Positions 25,101-34,541 of a DNA stretch of 64,000 bases are shown piece by piece (position 1 is the first letter of the stretch; each line of letters begins with the position of its first letter). A model generated the notes under the pieces. That model worked only from the letters and a program-made list of their open reading frames with translations. It did not search any database and was not told the origin of the DNA. Source of the stretch: Burkholderia puraquae (lineage in GTDB: Bacteria > Pseudomonadota > Gammaproteobacteria > Burkholderiales > Burkholderiaceae); NCBI RefSeq assembly GCF_002099195.1, contig NZ_NBYX01000005.1, forward strand, positions 124,001 to 188,000, in the 5' to 3' direction. A program made the translations under genes and the position numbers.

Positions 25101-26268
25101 GCGCATGCTCCGTCGTCGCGGTGCCGGCGATATGCACGGGGTCGCCATCCGCGAGCGAATCGGGCGGATTGTCGATCACGCGGTCGCCGGCCGCGAGCCC
25201 GGACGCGATCTCGACGCGCGTGCCGAGATCGGTCGCGATCGATACGTTGCGCAGCCGCGCATGCCCGGTTGCATCGAGCACGGCGACTTGCAACCCGTCG
25301 TGGCGAAAGATCAGCGTGCTTGCCGGAACCGACAGTGCATGCGAGGCGCCGGGCAGCGCGATCCGCACCTGCGCGTACTCGCCCGGGAACAGCGTGCCGG
25401 CCGGGTTGGCAATCGAGAATTGCGCGAGCAGCGTGCCGGAAGCCGGGTCGATCGATTGGGCGGAATCCGCGAGCGTGGCGTCGAACGTGATGCCGGGTCG
25501 CTCCGGCACGGTCAGCGCGACACGCATGCCGGCGCGGATCGCGGCCGCGTCGTCTTGCGGAACATGGACGTACAGCCGCAGCCGTCGCGCGTCCGAGACG
25601 GTGAAGAGCTCGGCGCCGTTGCCGCTGCCTGCGTCGATCAGTGCGCCGACATCGGTCTTGCGGGCCGTCACGATGCCGTCGAACGGCGCGGTGAGCCGCT
25701 TGAACGATTCGAGCGCTTCGAGCCGCCGCACGTTGGCGGTGCTCGCCGCGACGGCCGCGCGTTTCGCGTCGAGGTCGCTGCGCTTCTCGTCGGCTTCCTG
25801 CTGCGAAACGGAATCCTGCGCGAGCATCTCGGCCCAGCGGGCAGCCGTGACGGACGCAAGCCGCTCGTTCGCGCTCGCGCTCTGAAGATCGGCGCGTGCC
25901 TGCTGCAACTGCTGGTCGAGATCGGGCGTGTCGATCGACGCGAGCAACTGGCCCGCCTTCACGTGTGCGCCGATGTCGGCGTACCACGCGTGCAGGTAGC
26001 CGGGCACGCGCGCGTAGATCGGTGCGTCGACGTACGCATCGAGCCGGCCGGGCAGCACCAGGGCGTCGGCCGTGGCCGGCTGCGGCGCAACCGTCGCGAC
26101 GGTCGGGATCGCCTGTTGCACGGTCCAGGCGGCGACCGCGTGCGCATCGTGCATGCGTGCGACGAGGCCGGCGGCCGCGACGGCGAGCGCGGTGACAGCG
26201 CCCGCGATCGCGAGCGGTTTCAGGTAGCGCGGCGTGCCAGGGGGGCGGACATCGAATTCAGTGGACAT
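25093..26268 (-). CDS. RND efflux periplasmic adaptor (membrane fusion protein)
   Basis: 391 residues. N-terminal membrane anchor (LAIAGAVTALAVAAAGLVA near 18-36), then a lipoyl/barrel-sandwich half (VPGYLHAWYADIGAHVKAGQ), a long alpha-hairpin (DLDQQLQQARADLQSASANE; DSVSQQEADEKRSDLDAKRA), the second lipoyl half (LTAPFDGIVTARKTDVGALI) and beta-barrel domains. It bridges the inner-membrane permease and the outer-membrane channel. A His-rich tail TEHAHG ends the protein. The gene overlaps the permease gene by 11 bp and the channel gene by 8 bp, so all three are translationally coupled. Confidence 0.92.
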   Translation of the reverse strand: MSTEFDVRPPGTPRYLKPLAIAGAVTALAVAAAGLVARMHDAHAVAAWTVQQAIPTVATVAPQPATADALVLPGRLDAYVDAPIYARVPGYLHAWYADIGAHVKAGQLLASIDTPDLDQQLQQARADLQSASANERLASVTAARWAEMLAQDSVSQQEADEKRSDLDAKRAAVAASTANVRRLEALESFKRLTAPFDGIVTARKTDVGALIDAGSGNGAELFTVSDARRLRLYVHVPQDDAAAIRAGMRVALTVPERPGITFDATLADSAQSIDPASGTLLAQFSIANPAGTLFPGEYAQVRIALPGASHALSVPASTLIFRHDGLQVAVLDATGHARLRNVSIATDLGTRVEIASGLAAGDRVIDNPPDSLADGDPVHIAGTATTEHAHG

Positions 26269-29200
26269 GCTGTTCTCCCGGAGTGAGGGGCAGGGATTCG
26301 GAACGGGGCGCGCGATCGCGCCGATGGACGAGGCTGAACACGACGGGCACGAACACCAGCGTCGCGACGGTCGCGCACAGCAGGCCGCCGATGACCGCGC
26401 GGCCGAGCGGCGCGTTCTGCTCCCCGCCGTCGCCGAGGCCGAGGGCCATCGGCGCCATGCCGATGATCATCGCGAGCGCGGTCATCATCACGGGCCGAAA
26501 GCGCGTGAAGCCGGCCTCGAGCGCGGCGACGGCCGCATCGGGGGTATGCGCGAGCCGTTCGCGCGCGAAGGTCACGACGAGGATGCTGTTCGCGGTCGCG
26601 ACACCCATGCACAGGATTGCGCCCGTCAATGCCGGCACCGACAGCGGCGTGCGCGTGACGAACAGCATCCAGACGATGCCGGCGAGCGCCGCGGGCAGGC
26701 CGCTCACGATCACGAATGCGTCGCGCCACGAATGGAAGTTGACGACGATCAGCAGGTAGATCAGCAGGACCGCGCCCGCGAGGCCCGCGAGCAACCCGCC
26801 GAATGCGCCGTTCATCGTTTGTACCTGGCCGCGCACGGTCACGCGCGATCCCTTGGGCAAGCCGGCCGCGCTCGCGTGCAGCACGCGCTCGATGTCGGCG
26901 CTGACGGCGCCGAGATCGCGGTCCTGCGTCGTCGCGAAGATGTCGTACAGCGGTGCGATGTCGTAGTGCGACACGACCGCGTCGGTCTGTCCGCGTACGA
27001 TCGTCGCGAGACCGCCGAGCAGTTGCGGAGCGCCCGTGCGGCCCGTGACGGGCAGCGCGCGCAGGTCCGACAGCGACGTCATCCGGTACTGGGGCGTCTG
27101 CGCGACGATCGGATACGACACGCCGTTGTGTGGATCGAGCCAGTAAGTCGGCGAAACCTGGCTCGTGCCGGACAGGCTTGCTACCACGGCATTGGTGACA
27201 TCCTGCTCGGTGATGCCGAGTTGCGCGGCACGCGTGCGATCGACCGACACCGTGAACTGCGGATAGGTCGACGCCTGCTGTACGCGCGCGTCGGCAACCC
27301 CCGGCACGTTGCGGATGCGCCGCAGCAGCTCGGTGGCATAGGTGCGGTTCGCCGCACGGTCGGGGCCTGTCACCTGCACGTCGATCGGGGCAGGCGCGCC
27401 GAAGTTGAGGATCTGGCTCACGATGTCGGCAGGCAGGAACGAGAACGTCACGCCTGGAAACGCGCGCGGCAGCACCGTACGCAACTGCTTGACGTAGTCG
27501 GCCGTCGGCGCGTGTTCGCCGGTGAGCGACACGAGGATGTCGCCGTCCTGCGGGCCGATCGTGCCGCTGTTGCTGTACGTGAGGTTGATCCCGCTGTTCG
27601 GCAGTCCCATGTTGTCGACGATGCTCGCGACCGCGCGCGGCGGCACGACGCCGCGCACCGTCTGCTCGACGTGGTCGAACAGTGCGGCCGTTTCCTCGAT
27701 GCGCGTGCCGATCGGTGCGCGCACGTGGATCGCGATTTCGCCCGCATCGACCGACGGGAAGAAATTGCGGCCAAGCCACGGCACCAGCACGAACGACACC
27801 GCGACCGCCGCGAGGAACAGCGCGACGAAGCGTGCGCGATGGGTGAGCGCGAGGCCGAGCACGACGCGGTAGCCGGCGCGCAGCGCGGCGAAGCGGCGCT
27901 CGAACCCCCGCTGGAACGCGACGAGCGGATTGCGCGCGCGTGGCGGCGGGAACGGCGCGCCGTGCGGCGCGAGCGCGGCAGCCGGATGCGCGGCATGCGG
28001 TTTCAACAGGTAACGGGCCATCATCGGCACGAACGTGCGCGACAGCACGAACGACGCGATCATCGCGAAGATCACGGCTTCGGCCATCGGCACGAACAGG
28101 AAGCGGGCCACGCCGTCGAGCAGCAGCATCGGCACGAACACGATGCAGATGCACAGCAGCGACACGAAGGCCGGCGCGACGATCTGCGACGCGCCGTCGA
28201 GGATCGCATCGCGCACGGCCTTGCCCTGTTCGAGGTGCCAGTTGACGTTCTCGATCGTGACGGTGGCATCGTCGACGAGAATGCCGACCGCAAGCGCGAG
28301 TCCGCCGAGCGTCATCACGTTGAGCGTCTCGCCCGCGGCCGCGAGCGCCGCGATCGCGGCCAGCACGGCGAGCGGAATGGATGCGGCGATGATCAGCGTC
28401 GAGCGCCAGCTGCCGAGGAACAGCAGGATCATCGCGGACGTGAGCGCGGCGGCGATCAGGCCTTCGCGCGCCACGCCGCTGACGGCGCCCTTGACGAACA
28501 CGGACTGGTCGCCCATCACGACGAGCCTGAGCGACGGCGGCAGCGTTGCCTCGATGCGCGGCAACTGCGCCTTGACGCCCGAGATGATGTCGAGCGTCGA
28601 CGCAGAGCCGCTTTTCAGCACGCTCATCAGCACCGCGCGACGGCCGTCGACGCGCACGATATTGCCCTGCGGCGGAAAGCCGTCGCGCACGTGCGCGACG
28701 TCGCGCATGAAGATCACCGCGCCGTTCACGCTCCGGATCGGCAGCGCGTTGAGCTGGTCGATGGTCAGCGGGCTGTCGTTGAGCCGGATGTTGTATTCGA
28801 AGCCGCCGATCTTCTGCGTGCCGGCCGGGATGATCTGGTTTTGCTGCGCCAACGCGGTCGCGACGTCCTGCGCGGACAGCCCCTTGGCCTGCAGTGCCTG
28901 CGGATCGAGATCGATCTGCACCTGGCGCACCTTGCCGCCATACGGCGACGGAATTGCGACACCCGCGACCGACAGCAGCTGAGGCCGGATCACGTTGGTC
29001 GCGTAGTCGCCGAGCTGCTGCTCGTTCAGTGTGTCGCTCGTCAGCGCCAGTTGCAGCACGGGCACGGTCGATGCGTTGTAGTTGAGGATCTGCGGTGGCG
29101 TGGTGCCCGGCGGCATCTGCTTGAGCACGGTCTGCGAGATCGACGTGACCTGCGCGGTCGCCGTGCGGATGTCGACGCTCGGCTGGAAGAAGATCTTGAC

Positions 29201-29476
29201 GATCCCGAAGCTGCGGAACGACTGCGACTCGATGTGCGCAACGTCGTTGACCGTCGTGCCGAGCGTGCGCTCGTAGTAGGTGACGATGCGCCCCGACATG
29301 TCGGCCGGCTGCAGGCCCGCGTAGTTCCACACGACACTGATGACCGGAATCCGGATGTCGGGGAAGATGTCGGTCGGCGTGCGCAGCGCCGCGAGCGGCC
29401 CCGCGATCAGGATCAGCAGCGCGAGGACGATGAACGTGTAGGGGCGCGCGAGCGCGAGTCGGACGAGTTTCAGCAT
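26258..29476 (-). CDS. RND efflux inner-membrane transporter (HAE1/AcrB-like)
   Basis: 1072 residues, full length. Twelve membrane helices in the RND arrangement: the first at YTFIVLALLILIAGPLAAL, helices 2-6 after a 300-residue periplasmic porter domain, and a repeat in the second half. Helix 4 carries the proton-relay acidic pair in LALAVGILVDDATVTIENV near 395. The porter-domain start PTDIFPDIRIPVISVVWNY is typical. It exports hydrophobic or amphiphilic compounds using the proton gradient; substrates cannot be assigned. It is first in the operon, with candidate regulator site 4 about 120 bp upstream. Confidence 0.93.
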   Translation of the reverse strand: MLKLVRLALARPYTFIVLALLILIAGPLAALRTPTDIFPDIRIPVISVVWNYAGLQPADMSGRIVTYYERTLGTTVNDVAHIESQSFRSFGIVKIFFQPSVDIRTATAQVTSISQTVLKQMPPGTTPPQILNYNASTVPVLQLALTSDTLNEQQLGDYATNVIRPQLLSVAGVAIPSPYGGKVRQVQIDLDPQALQAKGLSAQDVATALAQQNQIIPAGTQKIGGFEYNIRLNDSPLTIDQLNALPIRSVNGAVIFMRDVAHVRDGFPPQGNIVRVDGRRAVLMSVLKSGSASTLDIISGVKAQLPRIEATLPPSLRLVVMGDQSVFVKGAVSGVAREGLIAAALTSAMILLFLGSWRSTLIIAASIPLAVLAAIAALAAAGETLNVMTLGGLALAVGILVDDATVTIENVNWHLEQGKAVRDAILDGASQIVAPAFVSLLCICIVFVPMLLLDGVARFLFVPMAEAVIFAMIASFVLSRTFVPMMARYLLKPHAAHPAAALAPHGAPFPPPRARNPLVAFQRGFERRFAALRAGYRVVLGLALTHRARFVALFLAAVAVSFVLVPWLGRNFFPSVDAGEIAIHVRAPIGTRIEETAALFDHVEQTVRGVVPPRAVASIVDNMGLPNSGINLTYSNSGTIGPQDGDILVSLTGEHAPTADYVKQLRTVLPRAFPGVTFSFLPADIVSQILNFGAPAPIDVQVTGPDRAANRTYATELLRRIRNVPGVADARVQQASTYPQFTVSVDRTRAAQLGITEQDVTNAVVASLSGTSQVSPTYWLDPHNGVSYPIVAQTPQYRMTSLSDLRALPVTGRTGAPQLLGGLATIVRGQTDAVVSHYDIAPLYDIFATTQDRDLGAVSADIERVLHASAAGLPKGSRVTVRGQVQTMNGAFGGLLAGLAGAVLLIYLLIVVNFHSWRDAFVIVSGLPAALAGIVWMLFVTRTPLSVPALTGAILCMGVATANSILVVTFARERLAHTPDAAVAALEAGFTRFRPVMMTALAMIIGMAPMALGLGDGGEQNAPLGRAVIGGLLCATVATLVFVPVVFSLVHRRDRAPRSESLPLTPGEQHVH

Positions 29477-29596
29477 CGGCGAGGTCTCCGCCGGCGCGGG
29501 GCGCCGGCCTGTCAGCGAATTGCCGAAGCGCGGCGGGAGCCCGGTTCGGCTCGCGCAGTGTGCGTGGCGCCGCTTAACGCGGGGCGCGGGGCAGGA

Positions 29597-29610
29597 TGAA
29601 AGATGTTTTA
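29597..29610. promoter_or_regulatory. Candidate response-regulator site 4
   Basis: TGAAAGATGTTTTA, preceded by GGA. It lies about 41 bp upstream of a weak CACACT -10-like hexamer (29562-29557, minus strand) for the efflux operon starting at 29476. It differs from site 1 at two positions. Confidence 0.45.
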
Positions 29611-29772
29611 GGAAAGGGGCGCGAGCAGCCGAACGGGCGTTGATTGTTACAAGACGTTAGCGCGGGCTTCCCGTTGCGATGCCGCGCATCAGTTCTTACA
29701 AAGTGGAAATATGCGGAGACGGTGCTTGCCGTTATAGTCGAATCACACATGAAACAACCAGAAGAGGAATCC

Positions 29773-30135
29773 ATGAAGACCTTGCGTGTTGCCTCGCTCT
29801 TGACCGGTATGACGGCCTTGCTCGTGTCGGGCGCAGCAATGGCGGGCGTCAATGTCGGGATCAATCTCGGCGTTCCGGCGCCGGTATACGTCGCGCCCGC
29901 ACCCGTGTATGCGCCGCCGCCTCCGCCGGTCGTCTATCAGCCTGCGCCCGTCTACGCGCCGGCACCTGTCTACGCACCGGCGCCGGCCATCGTGATCGGC
30001 TGGCATGGCGACCGCTACTGGGACGGCCGTCGCTACTGGGGCCGTGACGACTGGTACCGCCATCACGGCCGCGGCTGGGGCGACGATCGCGGTCACTGGG
30101 ATCATGATCGCGGTCGCCACAACGGCTGGCATTGA
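29773..30135 (+). CDS. Secreted PXPV-repeat protein
   Basis: 120 residues. Signal peptide MKTLRVASLLTGMTALLVSG with cleavage near AMA-GV. A proline-rich region of PAPVY units follows (VPAPVYVAPAPVYAPPPPP, APVYAPAPVYAPAPA), then a Trp/His/Arg/Asp-rich C-terminus (WHGDRYWDGRRYWGRDDWY; HHGRGWGDDRGHWDHD). This is the PXPV-repeat family common in Burkholderia; it is probably an envelope or surface-exposed protein, of unknown function, and the His-rich tail could bind metal. AGAGGAA precedes the start. It is divergent from the efflux operon; a TATAGT hexamer lies at about -45 from the start. Confidence 0.78.
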   Translation: MKTLRVASLLTGMTALLVSGAAMAGVNVGINLGVPAPVYVAPAPVYAPPPPPVVYQPAPVYAPAPVYAPAPAIVIGWHGDRYWDGRRYWGRDDWYRHHGRGWGDDRGHWDHDRGRHNGWH

Positions 30136-30182
30136 TCAGTGCGCCGCGCACGGCGGTTGCGTGCGCGTGCGCGTTCGCGAAG

Positions 30183-30207
30183 AAGCCGCCCTTGGGGCGG
30201 CTTTTTT
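30183..30207 (+). terminator. Rho-independent terminator after the PXPV gene
   Basis: A 9-bp stem AAGCCGCCC / GGGCGGCTT with TTG loop, followed by a T tract, 48 bp downstream of the stop codon. Confidence 0.85.
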
Positions 30208-30427
30208 GTGCATGAAGGTCTCGCCGGCGATCGGTCGGGCCGTCATGACGGGCGATGCGAGCCTCGATCGCAGGCTCGACGGCCCGTTGAATGCACCGGC
30301 GCGGGCTGGCCGTCGACCCGATTTCCGGGACGAAACCGGGCACGAAAAGCCGCTGGATGGCTCGAAGCCGATTTGAATGGGTAGAATCGTTGCACGTTAC
30401 TACCCTTAATCGACCGACAGGGCCTCT

Positions 30428-32299
30428 ATGACGATGGGTTCGCCTCGGGCCACCGCCGCGCGTGTCCGCCGTGCCGTACGGGCTGCCGGCCGCACGGCCG
30501 CGGTGTTCGCGCTGCAGGCGGCGCTGGCCGCGACCGCTGCGCACGCAGCCTACGCCATTGCGCAATACGGCGAGCCGAAATATCCGCCGGGTTTCAAGCA
30601 TTTCGACTACGTCAACCCCGACGCGCCGAAGGATGGCACGCTCGTGCTTGCAAACCCGAACCGGCTGACGTCGTTCGACAAGTTCAACCCGTTCACGATG
30701 CGCGGCAATCCCGCGCCGGGCATCGACATGCTGTTCGAGAGCCTCGCGACCGGCAGCTCGGACGAACCGGCGTCCGCGTACGGGCTGCTCGCCGACGACA
30801 TCGACATCGCGCCGGACCGCCGTTCGGTCACGTTCCACCTGAATCCGCGCGCGCGCTTCTCGAACGGCGATCGCGTCACGGCCGACGACGTCAAGTTCTC
30901 GTTCGACACGCTGAAGAGCAAGCAGGCTGCTCCGCAGTTCGGCGCATATTTCGCGGAGATCGCGAAGGCCGTGGTCGTCGATCCGGCCACCGTGCGCTTC
31001 GAGTTCCGCAGCGCGAACCGCGAACTGCCGCTGATCGCCGGCGGCGTGCCGGTGTTCTCGCGCAAGTGGGGGTTGCGTGCGGACGGTTCGCGCATCCCGT
31101 TCGACCAGTTCGCGTTCGAGCAGCCGATCGGCAGCGGCCCGTACCTGATCGAGCACTACGACAACGGCCGGACGATCACTTACCGGCGCAACCCGGCATA
31201 CTGGGGCGCCGACCTGCCGGTGCGGGTCGGTACCAACAACTTCGAGCGGATCGTCTACAAGCTGTATGGCGACGGTGTCGCACGGCTCGAGGCGTTCAAG
31301 GCCGGCGAATACGATGTGCTCGTCGAGTACATCGCGCGCAACTGGACGCGTCGCGATGTCGGCAAGCGTTTCGACAGCGGCGAGCTCGTCAAGCGCGAAT
31401 TCCGCCAGCACAACGGCGCGGGCATGCAGGGCTTCTTCATGAACCTGCGCCGGCCGCTGTTTCGCGACGTGCGTGTGCGCCAGGCGCTCGACCTCGCGTT
31501 CGACTTCGAATGGCTGAACCGCCAGTTGTTCTACAGCGCCTACACCCGTCTGGACAGCTATTTCGCGGACACCGACCTGCAGGCGACCGGCACGCCCGGC
31601 CCCGGCGAGCTGAAGCTGCTGGAGCCGCTGCGCGCGCAGCTCGACCCGGCCGTGTTCGGCCCGATGGTCACGCAGCCGGACACGAACCCGCCGGGTTCGC
31701 TGCGCGCGAACCTGCTAAAGGCGCGCACACTGCTCGCGCAGGCCGGCTGGACCTATCGCGACGGCGCGCTGCGCAATGCGAAGGGAGAGCCGTTCGCGTT
31801 CGAGATCCTCGACGATTCGGGTGCGGCGATGGAAGGAATCGTGACGGCGTACCAGCGCAATCTGGCGAAGCTCGGCATCGACGCACGTTTTCGCACGGCC
31901 GATTTCGCGCTGCTGCAAAAGCGGCTCGACGCGTTCGACTACGACATGACGACGATCCGCTTGCCGGGCGTACAGGTGCCGGGCGCCGAGCAGTTCTCGC
32001 GTTACGGCAGCAAATTCGCCGACGAGCCGGGCTCCGACAACGTCATCGGACTGAAGTCGCCGGCCGTCGACGCATTGCTGCACGCGCTCGGCACCGCGCA
32101 GACGCGCGAAGACCTGCTCGACGCGACGCACGCGCTCGACCGCGTGCTGATGCACGGCTACTACGCGGTCCCGCAGTGGTACAGCACGACGCACCGGATC
32201 GCGTACAAGCGCACGCTTGCCTATCCGCAGACGCTGCCGCTGTACTATTCGGCCGAGGGCTGGGTCGTGTCGACCTGGTGGGCGAAGCCCGATCACTGA
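30428..32299 (+). CDS. yejA: Oligopeptide ABC transporter substrate-binding protein
   Basis: 623 residues. A basic, long signal peptide (from MTMGSPRATAARVRRAVRAA, ending AATAAHA) is followed by an SBP_bac_5 domain. The first mature residues YGEPKYPPGFKHFDYVNPDA and the phrase KDGTLVLANPN are characteristic of YejA. It binds oligopeptides (microcin C in E. coli) in the periplasm and delivers them to YejBEF. AGGG lies five bases before the ATG; an ATG two codons later is an alternative. First gene of yejABEF; 52 bp to yejB. Confidence 0.92.
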   Translation: MTMGSPRATAARVRRAVRAAGRTAAVFALQAALAATAAHAAYAIAQYGEPKYPPGFKHFDYVNPDAPKDGTLVLANPNRLTSFDKFNPFTMRGNPAPGIDMLFESLATGSSDEPASAYGLLADDIDIAPDRRSVTFHLNPRARFSNGDRVTADDVKFSFDTLKSKQAAPQFGAYFAEIAKAVVVDPATVRFEFRSANRELPLIAGGVPVFSRKWGLRADGSRIPFDQFAFEQPIGSGPYLIEHYDNGRTITYRRNPAYWGADLPVRVGTNNFERIVYKLYGDGVARLEAFKAGEYDVLVEYIARNWTRRDVGKRFDSGELVKREFRQHNGAGMQGFFMNLRRPLFRDVRVRQALDLAFDFEWLNRQLFYSAYTRLDSYFADTDLQATGTPGPGELKLLEPLRAQLDPAVFGPMVTQPDTNPPGSLRANLLKARTLLAQAGWTYRDGALRNAKGEPFAFEILDDSGAAMEGIVTAYQRNLAKLGIDARFRTADFALLQKRLDAFDYDMTTIRLPGVQVPGAEQFSRYGSKFADEPGSDNVIGLKSPAVDALLHALGTAQTREDLLDATHALDRVLMHGYYAVPQWYSTTHRIAYKRTLAYPQTLPLYYSAEGWVVSTWWAKPDH

Positions 32300-32351
32300 G
32301 CCACGCCGCCCCTACGTCCAACCCCGCCTACCGATCGCGAGTCGACGCCCT

Positions 32352-33395
32352 ATGTGGAGCTACATCTTCAAACGCCTGCTGCTGATGATCCCGACGCTCA
32401 TCGGCGTGCTGACCCTCACGTTCGCGGTGATCCAGTTCGTGCCGGGCGGCCCGGTCGAGCAGGCCGTGCAGGAATTGCGCAAGGGCGCGACGGAGCAGGG
32501 CGCGGTGCCGTTCGGGATGCGTGCGCACACCGGCGTCGACGCGCAGCAGCTCGCGCAGCTCAAGGCGCTGTACGGTTTCGACAAACCGCCGCTCGAACGC
32601 TACTGGCTGATGCTCAAGCGCTTCGCGCGCTTCGATCTCGGCGACAGCTACTTCCGCCACCAGAGCGTGTGGTCGCTGGTCGTGCAGAAGCTGCCCGTGT
32701 CGATCAGCATCGGGCTGTGGACGTTCTTCCTCACGTACCTCATATCGGTGCCGCTCGGCATCGCGAAGGCCGTGCGCAACGGTTCGCCGTTCGACGTCGC
32801 AACGAGCCTCGTCGTGCTCGTCGGCTATGCGATTCCGGGCTTCGTGCTCGGCGTGCTGCTGCTCGTGCTGTTCGGCGGCGGCTCGTTCTGGCAGCTGTTC
32901 CCGCTGCGCGGGCTCACGTCGGACAACTTCGCGCAGCTGTCGCTCGTCGGCAAGGTGCTCGACTACCTGTGGCACATCGCGCTGCCGATCACGGCCTCGG
33001 TCGTCGGCAGCTTCGCGGTCATCACGATGCTCACGAAGAACGCGTTCCTCGACCAGATCCGCCGGCAATACGTGCTGACCGCGCGCGCGAAGGGGCTCTC
33101 CGAGCGCAGCGTGCTGTGGAGGCACGTGTTCCGCAACGCGATGCTGCCGCTGATCGTCGGCTTCCCGGCTGCGTTCATCGGCGCGTTCTTCACGGGCAGC
33201 CTGCTGATCGAAACATTGTTCTCGCTCGACGGCCTCGGGCTGCTGTCGTACGAATCGGTCGTGCGGCGCGACTATCCGGTCGTGCTCGGCACGCTGTACC
33301 TGTTCACGCTGATCGGGCTCGCGACCAAGCTGATCTCCGATCTCTGCTATGTGTGGGTCGATCCGCGCATTCAATTCGACACCCTGGAGCGCTGA
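32352..33395 (+). CDS. yejB: Oligopeptide ABC transporter permease
   Basis: 347 residues starting MWSYIFKRLLLMIPTLIGVL, the usual first helix of DppB-like permeases, followed by VIQFVPGGPVEQAVQEL. The EAA loop that contacts the ATPase is seen in RRQYVLTARAKGLSERSVLW near 245. Six membrane helices. It forms the heterodimeric channel with YejE. The start codon ATG 32352 is the only methionine in place before the first helix. Confidence 0.93.
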   Translation: MWSYIFKRLLLMIPTLIGVLTLTFAVIQFVPGGPVEQAVQELRKGATEQGAVPFGMRAHTGVDAQQLAQLKALYGFDKPPLERYWLMLKRFARFDLGDSYFRHQSVWSLVVQKLPVSISIGLWTFFLTYLISVPLGIAKAVRNGSPFDVATSLVVLVGYAIPGFVLGVLLLVLFGGGSFWQLFPLRGLTSDNFAQLSLVGKVLDYLWHIALPITASVVGSFAVITMLTKNAFLDQIRRQYVLTARAKGLSERSVLWRHVFRNAMLPLIVGFPAAFIGAFFTGSLLIETLFSLDGLGLLSYESVVRRDYPVVLGTLYLFTLIGLATKLISDLCYVWVDPRIQFDTLER

Positions 33396-33443
33396 CATGA
33401 AACCGTCCGTCTGCATGCCCGGCGTCACCGGGCGAGGTGCGCG

Positions 33444-34541
33444 ATGAACCGGGCCGTCGTGTCAACCCGTATCGACGCCGCGCGCGCCCGCGTGTCGCCG
33501 TCGCCCGCGCGCCGCGTATGGCAGCGCTTCAGGCAGCAGCGCCTCGGCTACTGGAGCTTCGTGATCTTCGTCGTCGCGTTCGCCGCGAGCGTGGCGGCGC
33601 CGCTGTGGTCGAACGACAAGCCGCTCGTCGTGCGCTATGACGGCCAGATCTATTTCCCCATGTTCCATGCGTACCCGGAGACGACCTTCGGCGGCGATTT
33701 CCCGACGCCGGCCGACTATCTCGATCCGTATGTGCGCAAGCGGCTCGAGGCGCCCGGCAACTTCGTCGTCTACCCGCCGAACCGTTACTACTACGACACG
33801 CTGAACTACTTCTCGAACGTGCCGAACCCCGCGCCGCCGTCGCGCGCGAACTGGCTCGGCACCGACGCGCAGGGGCGCGACCTGCTCGCGCGGCTCGTGT
33901 ACGGGTTCCGCGTGTCGGTTGAGTTCGGGCTGATCCTGACCGTGATCGGCACGCTGCTCGGGATCGCCGCGGGCGCCGTGCAGGGCTTCTTCGGCGGGCG
34001 CATCGACATCGTCGGGCAGCGGCTGATCGAGATCTGGAGCTCGCTGCCCGAGCTGTACCTGCTGATCATTTTCGCGTCGATCTTCGAGCCGAGCTTCCTG
34101 CTGCTGATCGTGCTGCTGTCGCTGTTCGGCTGGATCGGGCTCGCCGACTACGTGCGCGCGGAATTCCTGCGCAACCGCACGCAGGACTACGTGCGCGCGG
34201 CGCGTGCGATGGGGCTCACGAACTGGCAGATCATCTGGCGCCATGTGCTGCCGAACAGTCTCACGCCGGTGATCACGTTCCTGCCGTTCCGGATGAGCGG
34301 CTCGATCCTCGCGCTCACGAGCCTCGATTTCCTCGGGCTCGGCGTGCCGCCGCCGACGCCGAGCCTCGGCGAGCTGCTCGCGCAGGGCAAGGGCAATCTC
34401 GACGCGTGGTGGATCTCGCTGTCGACCTTCGGCGTGCTGGTCGCGACGCTGCTGCTGCTGACCTTCATGGGCGATGCGCTGCGCAACGCGCTCGACACGC
34501 GGATCGCCGATTCGGTGCGCGCGGCGGGAGGCCAGCGATGA
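33444..34541 (+). CDS. yejE: Oligopeptide ABC transporter permease
   Basis: 365 residues, DppC-like with an extended periplasmic loop (residues 60-125, including PMFHAYPETTFGGDFPTPAD) typical of YejE. N-terminal helix GYWSFVIFVVAFAASVAAPL. EAA loop RNRTQDYVRAARAMGLTNWQ near 245. It pairs with YejB as the channel for peptide import. Its stop codon overlaps the yejF start in ATGA. Confidence 0.94.
   Translation: MNRAVVSTRIDAARARVSPSPARRVWQRFRQQRLGYWSFVIFVVAFAASVAAPLWSNDKPLVVRYDGQIYFPMFHAYPETTFGGDFPTPADYLDPYVRKRLEAPGNFVVYPPNRYYYDTLNYFSNVPNPAPPSRANWLGTDAQGRDLLARLVYGFRVSVEFGLILTVIGTLLGIAAGAVQGFFGGRIDIVGQRLIEIWSSLPELYLLIIFASIFEPSFLLLIVLLSLFGWIGLADYVRAEFLRNRTQDYVRAARAMGLTNWQIIWRHVLPNSLTPVITFLPFRMSGSILALTSLDFLGLGVPPPTPSLGELLAQGKGNLDAWWISLSTFGVLVATLLLLTFMGDALRNALDTRIADSVRAAGGQR

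Noticed and set aside
26220-29599. Open frames over 1000 codons on both strands within the RND transporter gene
   Set aside because: They are GC-rich shadow frames, Arg/His/Asp-rich without motifs; the 1072-residue frame holds all RND features.
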